Origin: Nocardioides sp. Root122
GTDB lineage: Bacteria; Actinomycetota; Actinomycetes; Propionibacteriales; Nocardioidaceae
Reading direction: 5' to 3'
Length of the DNA: 64,000 nucleotides
Assembly: GCF_001425025.1 (NCBI RefSeq)
Contig: NZ_LMDE01000009.1
Location: 201,357-265,356 of the forward strand
Under the pieces are notes generated by a model. It was not told where the DNA came from. It was given only the letters and a program-made list of their open reading frames with translations, and did not search any database. Below are positions 7,658 to 17,078 of the stretch, one piece after another. The number at the start of each line of letters is the position of its first letter. Position 1 is the first letter of the stretch. A program made the position numbers and the translations under genes.

Positions 7658-8410
7658 TCATGACTCCCTCAACCCTTCCGGCAGCAGCTTGGCCAGGTTG
7701 CGCACGCCCCGCAGCTGGAGCTGCTTCACGGCGCCGTCGCTGCGGTCGAGCGCCAGGGCCGTCTCGGCGATTGAGAGTCCTTGGAGGAAGCGCATGATGA
7801 GGCACTCGCGCTGCTCGGTCGGCAGCTCGGTGAGCGCCTTGAGCAGCACCTCGTTGGTGAGGCCGGCGATGACGGCGTTCTCGGGGCCCTCGGTCGCGTC
7901 GTCGTGCGGCGTCATGTCCTCGGTGGACATCTCGAGGCGCGTGCGTCCGGCCTTGAAGTGGTCGGTGGTGAGGTTGCGCGCGATGGTCATCAGCCAGGCA
8001 CCGAAGTCCTTGCCCTGCCACCGGAAGTTGTTCATGCTCCGCAGCGCGCGGAAGAAGGTCTCCGAGGTGAGGTCCTCGGCCAGCGGCTGCGACCGGGTGC
8101 GGTAGTAGAGGAAGCGGTAGACCGAGGCCTGGTAGTGGTCGTAGAGGAGGCCGAACGCCTCCTTGTCGCCGCTGCGCGCCAGCTCGACCAGCGCGATCAA
8201 CCGCTCGCGCTCGGCCTCGTCGCCCTCGGAGGAGGCCGCGAGGTCCTCGTCGCCGACCGGGCCGGAGCCGAAGGTGCCGGGTGCGCCGCCACCGGCCGTG
8301 ACGGCCTCCGCCATGAGCAGCACACCCTGGGGCGACAGGGCATCGAGGACCGCGCGCCGAAGCGCCTCGAGTCCCTCCTCGAGCGTGCGCCCGAGCTCCT
8401 GTCGCGGCAT
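7658..8410 (-). CDS. ECF-family RNA polymerase sigma factor, BldN-like
   Basis: A 250-residue sigma factor. Region 2 is about residues 82-154 (FGLLYDHYQASVYRFLYY ... AEDLTSETFFRALRSMNNF) and region 4 about 190-243 (LPTEQRECLIMRFLQGLSI, ending in the HTH SDGAVKQLQLRGVRNLAKLL). The roughly 75-residue N-terminal extension before region 2 is unusual for ECF factors; Streptomyces BldN has such an extension, which is removed by proteolysis. The adjacent DUF5667 gene and nearby HAD, rex and hemA genes repeat the Streptomyces bldN order as I recall it. Targets in a non-sporulating host are unknown. Confidence 0.82.
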   Translation of the reverse strand: MPRQELGRTLEEGLEALRRAVLDALSPQGVLLMAEAVTAGGGAPGTFGSGPVGDEDLAASSEGDEAERERLIALVELARSGDKEAFGLLYDHYQASVYRFLYYRTRSQPLAEDLTSETFFRALRSMNNFRWQGKDFGAWLMTIARNLTTDHFKAGRTRLEMSTEDMTPHDDATEGPENAVIAGLTNEVLLKALTELPTEQRECLIMRFLQGLSIAETALALDRSDGAVKQLQLRGVRNLAKLLPEGLRES

Positions 8411-8505
8411 GCGGTGGCCCCTCCCAGATACCTGCAGTCTCCACGATAGGCGCGATCCCGCACTCTGTGAACCCGCGAGTAACTACGAGTTACAGCCCGC
8501 GTCGG

Positions 8506-9393
8506 TCAGGAGGGTGGGCGGTGTGCCTTCACGCTGACCCCGGCAGCGACCGCCCCGGAGACCGCGCCGGCGACCGCGGCGGCCATCAGCCCGGCCCGGG
8601 CCGCCTTGCGCCCGGTGCGGTAGTCGTGGATCCGCCAGCCGTTGGCCCGGGCGTGGGCACGCAGGCGGGCGTCGGGGTTGATCGCGCACGGGTCGCCGAC
8701 CATCGAGAGCATCGGCAGGTCGTTGCTGGAGTCGGAGTACGCCGAGCACCGGGCGAGGTCGAGCCCCTCGCGCTCGGCGAGGGCGCGGATCGCCTCGGCC
8801 TTGGCCGGCCCGTGCAGCAGGTCGCCGACCAGCTGCCCGGTGTAGACGCCGTCGACGTGCTCGGCGACCGTGCCCATGGCGCCGGTGAGACCGAGGCGGC
8901 GGGCGATGATGCTCGCGATCTCGATGGGCGCGGCGGTCACCAGCCAGACGCGCTGGCCCTCGTCGAGGTGGAGCTGGGCGAGCGCCCGGGTGCCAGGCCA
9001 GATCCGGTGGGCCATCGCCTCGTCGAAGATCTCCTCCCCGAGCTCCTCGAGCTCGGTGGTCGTGTGCCCGGCGATGAACGAGAGCGCGGAGCTGCGGGCC
9101 TGGGCCACGTGCTCGGGGTCCTCGACGCCGACGATGCGGAAGTAGGCCTGCTTCCAGGCGGCCGACGCGATCTCGCGCGTGGTGAAGAACTGGCGCCGGT
9201 GCAGTCCCTTGGCGAGGTGGAAGATGCTCGCGCCCTGCATCACGGTGTTGTCGACGTCGAAGAACGCCGCCGCGGCCGGGTCGCTGGGTGTGGAGAGGGC
9301 GTTCTCGACCTCGGCCGAGGCAGCCGCGGCCTCTCCCGCGAGCACCGAGCGCAGCTTCAGGTCGAGCCGGCGCGATCGCTCAGACGGGGTCAC
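8506..9393 (-). CDS. HAD-IB family phosphatase (SerB-like)
   Basis: A 295-residue HAD-superfamily hydrolase. Motif I is FFDVDNTVMQGASIF (Asp nucleophile, DxDNT), motif II the Thr in VWLVTAAP, motif III the Lys in GPAKAEAI, and motif IV SDSSNDLPML. This is the IB subclass containing phosphoserine phosphatase; the substrate may differ. The C terminus has a small-residue hydrophobic stretch (AGLMAAAVAGAVSGAVAAG) that could be a membrane tail. It corresponds by position to Rv0505c (SerB1). The GTG start follows TAGGGT by 6 nt on the minus strand, fitting a leaderless mRNA. It is divergent from the acyl-CoA synthetase gene. Confidence 0.83.
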   Translation of the reverse strand: MTPSERSRRLDLKLRSVLAGEAAAASAEVENALSTPSDPAAAAFFDVDNTVMQGASIFHLAKGLHRRQFFTTREIASAAWKQAYFRIVGVEDPEHVAQARSSALSFIAGHTTTELEELGEEIFDEAMAHRIWPGTRALAQLHLDEGQRVWLVTAAPIEIASIIARRLGLTGAMGTVAEHVDGVYTGQLVGDLLHGPAKAEAIRALAEREGLDLARCSAYSDSSNDLPMLSMVGDPCAINPDARLRAHARANGWRIHDYRTGRKAARAGLMAAAVAGAVSGAVAAGVSVKAHRPPS

Positions 9394-9445
9394 CAGCTCA
9401 CCCTATCGGCGGGATCGGTGGGATGGGCTGTGGAAGGATCCCGGC

Positions 9446-11008
9446 ATGCAGCGCACCGACATCTCCGCCTTCGTGGCCGAGGCCGCCGCTGACGTGCCCG
9501 AGCGGCAGGCGCTCGTCGAGAGCGGCGGCCGCACCCTCACCTGGGCCGCGCTCGAGGACGAGGTCGCCCGCATCGCGACCGGCCTGGGCGCGCAGGGGAT
9601 CCGCGCCGGACAGCGCGTGATGATCGTGGTGGGCAACCGCATCGAGTTCGTGACTGCCTACCTCGGCGTGCTCCGCGCGCAGGTCGTGGCCGTCCCGGTG
9701 AACCCGCGCTCCACGCCCGGTGAGGTCGCCCGGATGATCGCGGACTCCGGCACCCGGCTCGTCGTCGTCGACGACACCGCGCTCTCCGTCGTGCGTGCCG
9801 CGCTGGCCGAGCTCGCTGAGCTGCCCGAGCCCCCCGCGGTCCCGATCGTCGTGGTGACCGGCGCCGCGCCCGGCCCCGACGAGCTCGCGTTCGAGGCGCT
9901 GCGCGCCGACGTCGTACGCCCGGTGCCTCCGCTGCCCGACCCGGAGAAGCTGGCCGCCATCCTCTACACCAGCGGCACCTCCGGTCGCCCGCGGGGCGCG
10001 ATGCTCAGCCACCGCGCACTGCTGGCCAACATCGAGCAGGTGGCCGCCGTCGAGCCGCCGATGATGCACGGCGACGACGTGGTGCTCGGGGTGCTGCCCC
10101 TCTTCCACGTCTACGGCCTGAACGCGGTGCTCGGCGGTGTGCTGCGCCACCGAGCGCGGCTGCTGCTCGTCGAGCAGTTCGAGGCGCAGGCGGTGCTCGA
10201 CCTGATCGACGACGAGGCGTGCAGCGTGGTGCCGATCGCCCCGCCCGTCTTCACCCACTGGCTCCCCGACGAGCACCTCCGCGAGCGGCTCGGTCCCGTC
10301 CGGCTGGTGCTGTCGGGTTCGGCGCCCCTCGAGCCCGAGGTCATCGAGCAGTTCACGTCGATCACGGGCATCCCGGTGCACCAGGGCTACGGGCTCACCG
10401 AGGCCTCACCGGTGGTGACCAGCACGCTGTGCAGCCGCGACGACCACCCCGGCTCGGTCGGTGCCGCGCTGCCCGGCATCGAGATCCGGCTCGTCGACGA
10501 GACCTGGCACCAGGTCGAGGGGGAGGACCCCGGCGAGATCCAGATCCGCGGCGCCAACCTCTTCAGCGGCTACTGGCCCGACGGGGCCGACGGTCCCGAC
10601 GCCGAGGGCTGGTACGCCACGGGAGACGTCGGGCTGCTCGACGCCTCGGGCGACCTGTTCCTCGTCGACCGGGTCAAGGAGCTCGTCATCGTCAGCGGGT
10701 TCAACGTCTACCCGACCGAGGTCGAGGACGTGATCCGCGAGGTCGACGGGGTCGCCGATGCCGCGGTGATCGGCGTGCCCGACCCGGACACCGGCGAGGC
10801 CGTCGTGGCCTACGTCGTCCCTGCCGGCGCCGCGCGCACCCACCTCGAGGAGGCGGTGCGGGCCCACACCCTCGTACGGCTCGCACGCTTCAAGCAGCCG
10901 AGCCGTATCGAGGTGGTCGACGAGCTGCCCCTCACCGTCACCGGCAAGGTGCAGAAGGGCCGGCTGCGCGGGATCGAGCGGCGTCGCGCCCTCGGGATCC
11001 TGGAATGA
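9446..11008 (+). CDS. AMP-dependent acyl-CoA synthetase/ligase (FadD-type)
   Basis: A complete 520-residue adenylate-forming enzyme activating a carboxylate through acyl-AMP to a CoA thioester. The P-loop is LYTSGTSGRPRGAMLSH, the A5 motif GYGLTE, the hinge/A7 region YATGDVG with VDRVKELVIVSGFNVYP, and the C-terminal catalytic Lys lies in VTGKVQKGRL. The substrate is probably a medium- or long-chain fatty or aromatic acid; the sequence does not decide this. ATG 9446 has GGAAGG upstream. The glutaredoxin-like gene follows at once, its first possible ATG overlapping this stop codon. Confidence 0.87.
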   Translation: MQRTDISAFVAEAAADVPERQALVESGGRTLTWAALEDEVARIATGLGAQGIRAGQRVMIVVGNRIEFVTAYLGVLRAQVVAVPVNPRSTPGEVARMIADSGTRLVVVDDTALSVVRAALAELAELPEPPAVPIVVVTGAAPGPDELAFEALRADVVRPVPPLPDPEKLAAILYTSGTSGRPRGAMLSHRALLANIEQVAAVEPPMMHGDDVVLGVLPLFHVYGLNAVLGGVLRHRARLLLVEQFEAQAVLDLIDDEACSVVPIAPPVFTHWLPDEHLRERLGPVRLVLSGSAPLEPEVIEQFTSITGIPVHQGYGLTEASPVVTSTLCSRDDHPGSVGAALPGIEIRLVDETWHQVEGEDPGEIQIRGANLFSGYWPDGADGPDAEGWYATGDVGLLDASGDLFLVDRVKELVIVSGFNVYPTEVEDVIREVDGVADAAVIGVPDPDTGEAVVAYVVPAGAARTHLEEAVRAHTLVRLARFKQPSRIEVVDELPLTVTGKVQKGRLRGIERRRALGILE

Positions 11009-11028
11009 ACACCCGAGGGAGTGACCCG

Positions 11029-11265
11029 ATGAGCGCCCGCGTCACCTTCTACACCCGACCCGGGTGCCACCTCTGCGACGACGCCCGCGAGGTGGTCGCG
11101 CGGGTGTGCGCCGACCTGGGGGAGTCCTTCGACGAGGTCGACATCGAGTCCGACGGCGACCTGGAGGACCGCTTCGGCGAGGAGGTCCCAGTGACCTTCG
11201 TCGACGGCCGCCAGCACGACTTCTGGCGCGTCGACGAGGCGCGGCTGCGCGCCGCGCTGGCCTGA
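11029..11265 (+). CDS. Glutaredoxin-like thiol protein
   Basis: A 78-residue thioredoxin-fold protein with the redox motif in TFYTRPGCHLCDDA (CxxC) and the cis-Pro segment EEVPVTFVDGR. It belongs to the DUF836/glutaredoxin-like group found next to hemA in actinobacteria (Rv0508 by position). ATG 11029 is chosen since GAGGGAG lies 8 nt upstream; ATG 11005, overlapping the upstream stop, would add eight residues. It lies close behind the acyl-CoA synthetase gene in the same operon. The physiological partner is unknown. Confidence 0.85.
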   Translation: MSARVTFYTRPGCHLCDDAREVVARVCADLGESFDEVDIESDGDLEDRFGEEVPVTFVDGRQHDFWRVDEARLRAALA

Positions 11266-11322
11266 CGCCTCCCCGCCCCGGGCACGGGGAAGCCCGACGG
11301 CCGCCACGGCGTTGAGGGACAG

Positions 11323-12291
11323 GTGAAGGTCTCCCTCCTCGACCGGTCCCGCACCCGCGACGGCGTGCCCGACGCCGAGGCGCTCGCGGCGACGGTGGCG
11401 CGGGCGGTGCACGCGGAGCAGGCCGGCTTCGACCGGTTCTGGGTCGCCGAGCACCACGCCGTCCCCGGGATCGCCTCCGGCTCCCCGGCCGTGCTGCTCG
11501 CGGCCATCGGCGCCCGTACCGACACCATCCGGATCGGGTCGGGCGGCGTGATGCTCCCGCTGCACCAGCCGCTGGTGGTGGCGGAGCAGTTCCTCGTCCT
11601 CGACGCCCTGCACCCGGGACGGGTCGACCTCGGCCTGGGCCGCTCGCTCGGGTTCACCCCGCCGGTGCGGCGCGCGCTGCGGCGCGACCACGAGGACGGC
11701 GACACCTTCGAGGACGACCTGCTCGAGCTGCGCGGCCACCTCGAGGGCACCGCCGAGGTGACGGCCCGCCCGGCCACCGGCCGCCCGGTGCCGATGCACC
11801 TCCTCGCCACCGGTCGCGGGCTCCAGGTGGCCGCCCGCCTCGGGCTGCCCGTCGTGGTCGGGGGCCCGGTCCTCGACGCCGCCGACCTGCCGGCGGCGCT
11901 GGCGACGTACCGCCGCGAGTTCCGCCCGCACCGCGGCAGCGAGCCACGGGTCACGGTCTCCCTCGACGTGCTCGTCGCCGACGACGACCGCACCGCGCGC
12001 GAGCTCGCGCTGCCCGAGGCGTGGGCGATGGCGCGCTCGCGCCGGACGGGCGAGTTCCCGCCGCTGGAGAGCATCGCCGCGATCCGCGACGCGTCGTGGC
12101 CGAGCCAGGTGCGCCGCCGGGTCGAGGAGACGCTCGACCGGACCGTCGCAGGCGACCCGGCCACGGTGCGCCGCCGCATCGAGGAGCTGGTGGCGCGCAG
12201 CGGTGCCGAGGAGCTGCTCGCGAGCTCGTCCACCACCGACCGCGACGCCCTCCTCGTCTCGGACCGGATGCTGCGGGAGGTGCTGCGATGA
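11323..12291 (+). CDS. LLM-class flavin-dependent oxidoreductase
   Basis: A 322-residue luciferase-like monooxygenase-family protein of the MsnO8 type. Typical landmarks are the N-terminal MKVSLLDRSRTRDG strand, FWVAEHHAVPGIASGSP (motif around the flavin), IRIGSGGVMLPLHQPLVVAEQ and RVDLGLGRS. Such enzymes use FMNH2 or F420H2; the substrate and cofactor are not decided here. GTG 11323 has GAGGGA just upstream. Its end is 183 bp before rex, with the Rex promoter between them. Confidence 0.82.
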   Translation: MKVSLLDRSRTRDGVPDAEALAATVARAVHAEQAGFDRFWVAEHHAVPGIASGSPAVLLAAIGARTDTIRIGSGGVMLPLHQPLVVAEQFLVLDALHPGRVDLGLGRSLGFTPPVRRALRRDHEDGDTFEDDLLELRGHLEGTAEVTARPATGRPVPMHLLATGRGLQVAARLGLPVVVGGPVLDAADLPAALATYRREFRPHRGSEPRVTVSLDVLVADDDRTARELALPEAWAMARSRRTGEFPPLESIAAIRDASWPSQVRRRVEETLDRTVAGDPATVRRRIEELVARSGAEELLASSSTTDRDALLVSDRMLREVLR

Positions 12292-12361
12292 GGGCTCCGC
12301 GCGGGCACCGGTTACGCCCTCGGACGGTCTCTGCGCAAGTCGGCGACGACCCCGGCGCGGG

Positions 12362-12375
12362 TGTGACTTCTCACA
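12362..12375. promoter_or_regulatory. Inverted repeat TGTGA-N4-TCACA upstream of the rex promoter
   Basis: TGTGACTTCTCACA is a perfect 5-bp inverted repeat with a 4-nt spacer, 25 bp upstream of the -35 element of rex. Its half-sites are those of a Rex operator (TGTGA ... TCACA), but the spacer is two bases shorter than in the consensus. It may be an auxiliary Rex site or an operator for another factor. Confidence 0.3.
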
Positions 12376-12399
12376 TGTGCTAGCCCGCTCGTCGACGTT

Positions 12400-12417
12400 T
12401 TGTTCTCCCGTTCACAA
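12400..12417. promoter_or_regulatory. Predicted Rex operator at the rex promoter
   Basis: TTGTTCTCCCGTTCACAA matches the Rex consensus TTGTGAACGCGTTCACAA at 14 of 18 positions; the right half-site is perfect. It overlaps the -35 hexamer and spacer of the rex promoter, so NADH-free Rex would block its own transcription, as known for Streptomyces rex-hem. Confidence 0.68.
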
Positions 12418-12428
12418 ACTCCTACAGT
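12400..12428 (+). promoter_or_regulatory. Predicted promoter of the rex-hemA-hemC-hemD operon
   Basis: -35 TTGTTC (12400-12405) and -10 TACAGT (12423-12428) are separated by exactly 17 bp. The leader to GTG 12475 is about 40 nt and contains GGAGAGAAG as ribosome site. The promoter is embedded in the Rex operator. Confidence 0.55.
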
Positions 12429-12474
12429 GACCGGGTCAGGCGATCCCCGTCACCTGGCTGGAGAGAAGCAAGCT

Positions 12475-13149
12475 GTGACCGCACGGACACCCGACTCTGC
12501 CCGGGACATTCCCGAGGCGACTGTCGCGCGGCTTCCCGTGTACCTGCGTGCCCTGACCGGCCTCGCGGACGACGGCACGACCACGTGCTCGAGCGAGGAG
12601 CTCGCGGCCGCGGCGGGCGTCAACAGCGCCAAGCTCCGCAAGGACCTCTCCCACCTCGGCAGCTACGGCACCCGCGGCGTCGGCTACGACGTGGAGTACC
12701 TCCGCTACCAGATCGCCCGCGAGATCGGCGTCACCCAGGACTGGCCCGTGGTCATCGTGGGCATCGGAAACCTCGGCCACGCGCTGGCGAACTACTCCGG
12801 CTTCCGCAGCCGCGGCTTCCGCGTCGTCGCCCTGCTCGACGCCGACCCGCGCCGCCACACCGAGGTCGTCGCCGGTCTCGAGGTCCGCTCCTTCGACGAC
12901 CTCGAGTCGATCGTCGCCGAGCACGACGTCTCCATCGGCGTGATCGCCACCCCGGCGGTCGCCGCCCAGGACGTCGCCGACCGCATGGTCGCCTCCGGTG
13001 TCACCAGCATCCTGAACTTCGCCCCGACCGTTCTGTCCGTGCCGGACGGCGTCGACGTACGCAAGGTGGACCTGTCCATCGAGCTGCAGATCCTCGCCTA
13101 CCACGAGCAGCGCAAGGCGGTCGCCCCCGGATCGGAGGTCGTGTCATGA
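12475..13149 (+). CDS. rex: Redox-sensing transcriptional repressor Rex
   Basis: A 224-residue NADH/NAD+ sensor. The N-terminal winged helix (about 12-80) has SSEELAAAAGVNSAKLRKDL as recognition region followed by LGSYGTRGVGYDV. The Rossmann domain starts with VVIVGIGNLGHALANY (GxGxxG type), with D at the end of the second strand (LLDADP). The C-terminal helix for domain swapping reads VDLSIELQILAYHEQ. Rex represses respiratory genes when NADH is low. The start GTG follows GGAGAGAAGCAAGCT. hemA overlaps its stop codon (ATGA), so haem synthesis is under the same redox control. Predicted operators lie at its own promoter and at nuoA. Confidence 0.93.
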   Translation: MTARTPDSARDIPEATVARLPVYLRALTGLADDGTTTCSSEELAAAAGVNSAKLRKDLSHLGSYGTRGVGYDVEYLRYQIAREIGVTQDWPVVIVGIGNLGHALANYSGFRSRGFRVVALLDADPRRHTEVVAGLEVRSFDDLESIVAEHDVSIGVIATPAVAAQDVADRMVASGVTSILNFAPTVLSVPDGVDVRKVDLSIELQILAYHEQRKAVAPGSEVVS

Positions 13150-14432
13150 GCGTTCTCGTCGTCGGGATCTCCCACAAGTCGGCGCCGGTGGAGCTCCTCG
13201 AGAAGCTCGCCCTCGACGCCGACGGCACCGTCAAGCTGATCACCGACGTACTGGCCGGCGAGCACGTCAGCGAGGCCACCGCCATCGTCACCTGCAACCG
13301 CCTCGAGGTCTACGCCGAGGTCGACCGCTTCCACGGCAGCGTCGAGGACCTCTCCGGGCTGCTCGTGGCCCGCGCCGAGAAGTCCACCGAGGCGCTGCTG
13401 CCACACCTCTACGTCCACTACGACGAGGGTGCGGTCTCCCACCTGTTCCAGGTCGCGGCCGGGCTCGACTCGATGGTCGTCGGCGAGGGCCAGATCCTCG
13501 GCCAGACCCGTGACGCGCTGCGCGTCGGACAGGAGCACGGCACCGTCGGGCCGGCGCTCAACACCCTCTTCCAGCAGGCGCTGCGCGTCGGCAAGCGGGC
13601 CCACGCCGAGACCGACATCGACCGCGCGGCGCCGTCCCTGGTCAGCGCCGCGCTCGAGCGGAGCGTGGTCCCGGTCGCCGGCGCACGCACCGTCGTCATC
13701 GGAGCCGGCGCCATGGCCTCGCTCGCCGTCGCCCACCTCTCCCGTGGGGGTGCGGACCGGATCGCGGTGCTCAACCGCACCACGGGCAACGCCGACCGCC
13801 TCGCCGCCGAGTACGGCGCCGCCTCCGTGCCGCTCGACGCGCTGCCCACCGAGCTCGCCGAGGCCGACATCGTGGTCTCGTGCACCGGCGCCCTCGAGCC
13901 GCTGGTCCGGCTCGCCGACGTGGTGACCGTGCGCGGCGGCAGCGACCGTCCGCTGACCGTCATCGACCTCGCCCTGCCCCACGACGTGGAGCCCGCCGTC
14001 GGCCAGCTGCCCGGCGTGGAGCTGATCAGCCTCGCCGGTCTCGCGGAGGAGCTGCGCGGCCTCGAGGCGACTGCCGGCGTCGATGACGTACGCACCATCG
14101 TGGGCCAGGAGATCGCCGCCTTCCTCGCCGTACGACGCCAGGCGAGCGTCACGCCCACCGTGGTCGCACTGCGCTCGATGGCCACCGCCGTGGTCGACGC
14201 CGAGATGGAGCGTCTGGCCACCCGGCTGCCGGGTCTCGACGAGGCCACCCGCGCCGAGGTGCTCCAGACCGTGCGGCGGGTCGCCGACAAGCTGCTCCAC
14301 GAGCCGACCGTCCGGGTCAAGGAGCTCGCCGACGCCGAGCCGGCGGTGTCCTACACCGCCGCGCTGGCCGAGCTGTTCCGCCTCGACCCCGATGCCGTCG
14401 ACGCCATGACCCGGGCGGAGGGACAGTCATGA
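13146..14432 (+). CDS. hemA: Glutamyl-tRNA reductase
   Basis: First committed enzyme of the C5 haem pathway: reduces glutamyl-tRNA to glutamate-1-semialdehyde with NADPH. The 428-residue protein has the catalytic Cys50 in [12 protein letters not shown], substrate-binding [13 protein letters not shown], the NADPH domain at [15 protein letters not shown], and the C-terminal dimerisation domain ending in LFRLDP. It overlaps rex and hemC by 4 bp each. Product channelling would be to HemL, whose gene lies about 6.5 kb downstream in the same direction. Confidence 0.95.
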   Translation: MSVLVVGISHKSAPVELLEKLALDADGTVKLITDVLAGEHVSEATAIVTCNRLEVYAEVDRFHGSVEDLSGLLVARAEKSTEALLPHLYVHYDEGAVSHLFQVAAGLDSMVVGEGQILGQTRDALRVGQEHGTVGPALNTLFQQALRVGKRAHAETDIDRAAPSLVSAALERSVVPVAGARTVVIGAGAMASLAVAHLSRGGADRIAVLNRTTGNADRLAAEYGAASVPLDALPTELAEADIVVSCTGALEPLVRLADVVTVRGGSDRPLTVIDLALPHDVEPAVGQLPGVELISLAGLAEELRGLEATAGVDDVRTIVGQEIAAFLAVRRQASVTPTVVALRSMATAVVDAEMERLATRLPGLDEATRAEVLQTVRRVADKLLHEPTVRVKELADAEPAVSYTAALAELFRLDPDAVDAMTRAEGQS

Positions 14433-15388
14433 ACGAGCCCCTGCGCCTCGGCACCCGCGCCTCCGCGCTGGCCACCACCCAGTCCGGCCACGTCGCCGAC
14501 ATGATCCGCGAGCGGCTCGGCCGCGACGTCGAGCTCGTCGAGGTCTCGACCGAGGGCGACCGCAGCTCGGCCCCGCTGGCCACGCTCGGCGGCACCGGCG
14601 TCTTCGTCAGCGCCCTGCGCGACGCCCTGCTCGAGGGCCGCGTCGACGTCGCGGTGCACTCGCTCAAGGACCTGCCCACCACGCCCGCCGAGGGCATCGC
14701 GCTCGCCGCGATCCCCCTCCGCGAGGACCCGCGCGACGTCGTGGTGGCCCGTGACGGGCTCACCCTCGGCGAGCTGCCGGTCGGCAGCAGGCTCGGCACC
14801 GGCTCGCCGCGCCGCGTCAGCCAGCTCGCCGCGCTCGGCCTCGGCCTGGAGCTCCAGGGCATCCGCGGCAACGTCGACACCCGGATCCGCAAGGTCCGCG
14901 AGGGCGAGGTCGACGCGATCGTGCTGGCCCGCGCCGGACTGTCCCGGCTGGGTCGCCTCGGCGAGGCGACCGAGGTCCTCGACCCGCTCCAGATGCTCCC
15001 GGCCCCGGGCCAGGGTGCGCTGGCGGTCGAGTGCCGCAGCGGCGACGCCGAGCTGGTCGCCGCCCTGGCTCAGCTGGACGACGCCGCCACCCGCGCCGCG
15101 GTCACGGCCGAGCGCGCCGTGCTCGCCACCCTCGAGGCCGGCTGCTCGGCCCCGCTGGGTGCGCTGGCCGAGGTCGTCGAGGGCGAGGACGGTGAGGAGC
15201 TGTGGCTGCGAGCCGTGGCCCTCTCCACCGACGGCGGACTGTCCGTGCGGATGAGCGCGACCGGCTCGGTCGACGACGCCGCCGGACTCGGAACACGCCT
15301 TGCGAGCGAGATGCTCGACGAGGGAGCAGCAGACCTGATGACGGCAGCACGTGAACAGGGACCACCAGTGAGGAATCAGCACGCATGA
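14429..15388 (+). CDS. hemC: Porphobilinogen deaminase (hydroxymethylbilane synthase)
   Basis: Polymerises four porphobilinogens to hydroxymethylbilane. The 319-residue protein has [16 protein letters not shown] at the N terminus, HSLKDLPT (substrate-binding Lys), the conserved Arg region [11 protein letters not shown] and [12 protein letters not shown], and Cys239 in [11 protein letters not shown], which carries the dipyrromethane cofactor. The ATG overlaps hemA's stop and its own stop overlaps the next start, so the operon is translationally coupled. Confidence 0.95.
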   Translation: MNEPLRLGTRASALATTQSGHVADMIRERLGRDVELVEVSTEGDRSSAPLATLGGTGVFVSALRDALLEGRVDVAVHSLKDLPTTPAEGIALAAIPLREDPRDVVVARDGLTLGELPVGSRLGTGSPRRVSQLAALGLGLELQGIRGNVDTRIRKVREGEVDAIVLARAGLSRLGRLGEATEVLDPLQMLPAPGQGALAVECRSGDAELVAALAQLDDAATRAAVTAERAVLATLEAGCSAPLGALAEVVEGEDGEELWLRAVALSTDGGLSVRMSATGSVDDAAGLGTRLASEMLDEGAADLMTAAREQGPPVRNQHA

Positions 15389-17040
15389 CGCGAGTACAGA
15401 CCCCGCAGGCCAGCAGCCAGGACAAGGGGGCGACCCCGGGGTGGGTGTCGTTCGTCGGCAGTGGGCCCGGTGACCCGGGCCTGCTGACGGTGCGCGCCGT
15501 GGAGCTCCTCCGGAGCGCCGAGGTCATCGTGACCGAGGCCCCCGAGCACGTCGACCTGGTCCGCTCGGTCCTCGGCCTGGCCGAGGGCCCGGACGGCGAG
15601 TGGGACGGCCCGGAGATCGTGGACGGCGGCTTCGGCGAGGACGGCCAGCCGCTGACGCACGCCGCCCGCGCCAAGGTCGTCGTACGCCACGGCAAGAAGC
15701 AGCGCGTGGTCCGCCTGATGACCGGCGACCCGTTCCTCTACGCTTCCGGCCCCGAGGAGGCGCAGGCGTGCGTCAAGGCGGGCGTCGGCTTCGAGGTCGT
15801 CCCCGGCGTGTCCTCGGTCAGCGCGGTCCCGGCCTACGCCGGCATCCCGCTCACCACCAAGCGCCACAAGGAGATGGCCGTCGTCACGTGCGGCGACAAG
15901 ATCGACTGGAGCGTCTACGCCGACGACCGCACGCTCGTGCTGCTGTCGGGCGTCGGCACCATCGGTGAGACGGCCGCCGCCCTCATCGAGGCCGGCCGCT
16001 CGCCCGAGACGCCCGTCGCGATGACCCGCGTCGGCACCACGACCGAGCAGCAGACGCTCATCTCGACCCTCGCGACCGTCGCCGCCGACGTCCGCGCGGC
16101 CCGGATCGCCCCGCCGGCGATCACGGTCATCGGCGACGTCGTCGACCTGCGCCAGACCCTGTCGTGGTTCGAGACCAAGCCGCTCTTCGGCTGGCGCGCC
16201 CTGGTGCCCCGCACCAAGGAGCAGGCCGGCTCGCTCTCGCGTCGCCTGCGCGAGTACGGCGCGGTGCCCGAGGAGGTGCCGACCATCTCGGTCGAGCCGC
16301 CGCGCAACCCGCTCCAGATGGACAAGGCCGTCCGCGGCCTGGTCGAGGGCCGCTACGAGTGGATCGCCTTCACCTCGGTCAACGCGGTGAAGGCCGTCCG
16401 CGAGAAGTTCGAGGAGTACGGCCTCGACGCCCGCGCCTTCTCGGGCCTCAAGATCGCCGCTGTCGGCGACAAGACCGCCGAGGCGATCTCGGCCTGGGGC
16501 CTGCGTGCCGACCTCGTCCCCTCGGGCGAGCAGTCCGCGGCCGGCCTGCTCGCCGAGTGGCCGCCCTACGACGAGGTGCTCGACCCGATCAACCGGGTCT
16601 TCCTGCCGCGGGCCGACATCGCCACCGAGAACCTGGTCGCCGGCCTGGTCGACCTGGGCTGGGAGTGCGACGACGTCACCGCCTACCGCACCGTGCGCGC
16701 CACCCCGCCGCCGGCGCCGGTGCGCGACGCGATCAAGACCGGCAAGTTCGACGCCGTCGTCTTCACCTCGTCGTCGACCGTGCGTAACCTCGTCGGCATC
16801 GCCGGCAAGCCGCACCCCTCGACGATCATCGCGGTGATCGGTCCGCAGACGGCCAAGACCGCCGAGGAGCACGGCCTGCGGGTCGACGTCCTCGCGCCCA
16901 CGCCCGACGTGGAGGTCCTGGTCGACGCCCTCGCCGACTTCGGTGCCACGCGTCGCCTCTCGATGCTGGAGGCCGGCGAGCCGGTCACCCGGCCGAGCGA
17001 GCGCACCGCGTCCGGTCGCCGGAAGGCCCGCGCCAAGTAG
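15385..17040 (+). CDS. Fused uroporphyrinogen-III C-methyltransferase / uroporphyrinogen-III synthase
   Basis: A 551-residue two-domain protein. Residues about 20-260 are the SAM-dependent methyltransferase: [18 protein letters not shown], then [30 protein letters not shown] and an AMTRVGTT segment. Residues about 270-520 are the HemD domain, with [32 protein letters not shown] and [13 protein letters not shown]. HemD cyclises hydroxymethylbilane to uroporphyrinogen III; the CobA half sends some of it to precorrin-2, leading to sirohaem or cobalamin. The fusion is usual in actinobacteria. A basic tail (SGRRKARAK) ends the protein. Confidence 0.92.
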   Translation: MTRVQTPQASSQDKGATPGWVSFVGSGPGDPGLLTVRAVELLRSAEVIVTEAPEHVDLVRSVLGLAEGPDGEWDGPEIVDGGFGEDGQPLTHAARAKVVVRHGKKQRVVRLMTGDPFLYASGPEEAQACVKAGVGFEVVPGVSSVSAVPAYAGIPLTTKRHKEMAVVTCGDKIDWSVYADDRTLVLLSGVGTIGETAAALIEAGRSPETPVAMTRVGTTTEQQTLISTLATVAADVRAARIAPPAITVIGDVVDLRQTLSWFETKPLFGWRALVPRTKEQAGSLSRRLREYGAVPEEVPTISVEPPRNPLQMDKAVRGLVEGRYEWIAFTSVNAVKAVREKFEEYGLDARAFSGLKIAAVGDKTAEAISAWGLRADLVPSGEQSAAGLLAEWPPYDEVLDPINRVFLPRADIATENLVAGLVDLGWECDDVTAYRTVRATPPPAPVRDAIKTGKFDAVVFTSSSTVRNLVGIAGKPHPSTIIAVIGPQTAKTAEEHGLRVDVLAPTPDVEVLVDALADFGATRRLSMLEAGEPVTRPSERTASGRRKARAK

Positions 17041-17078
17041 TCGTCAGGCGCCCATCGGCGCCCGGAGAGGATGGATGC

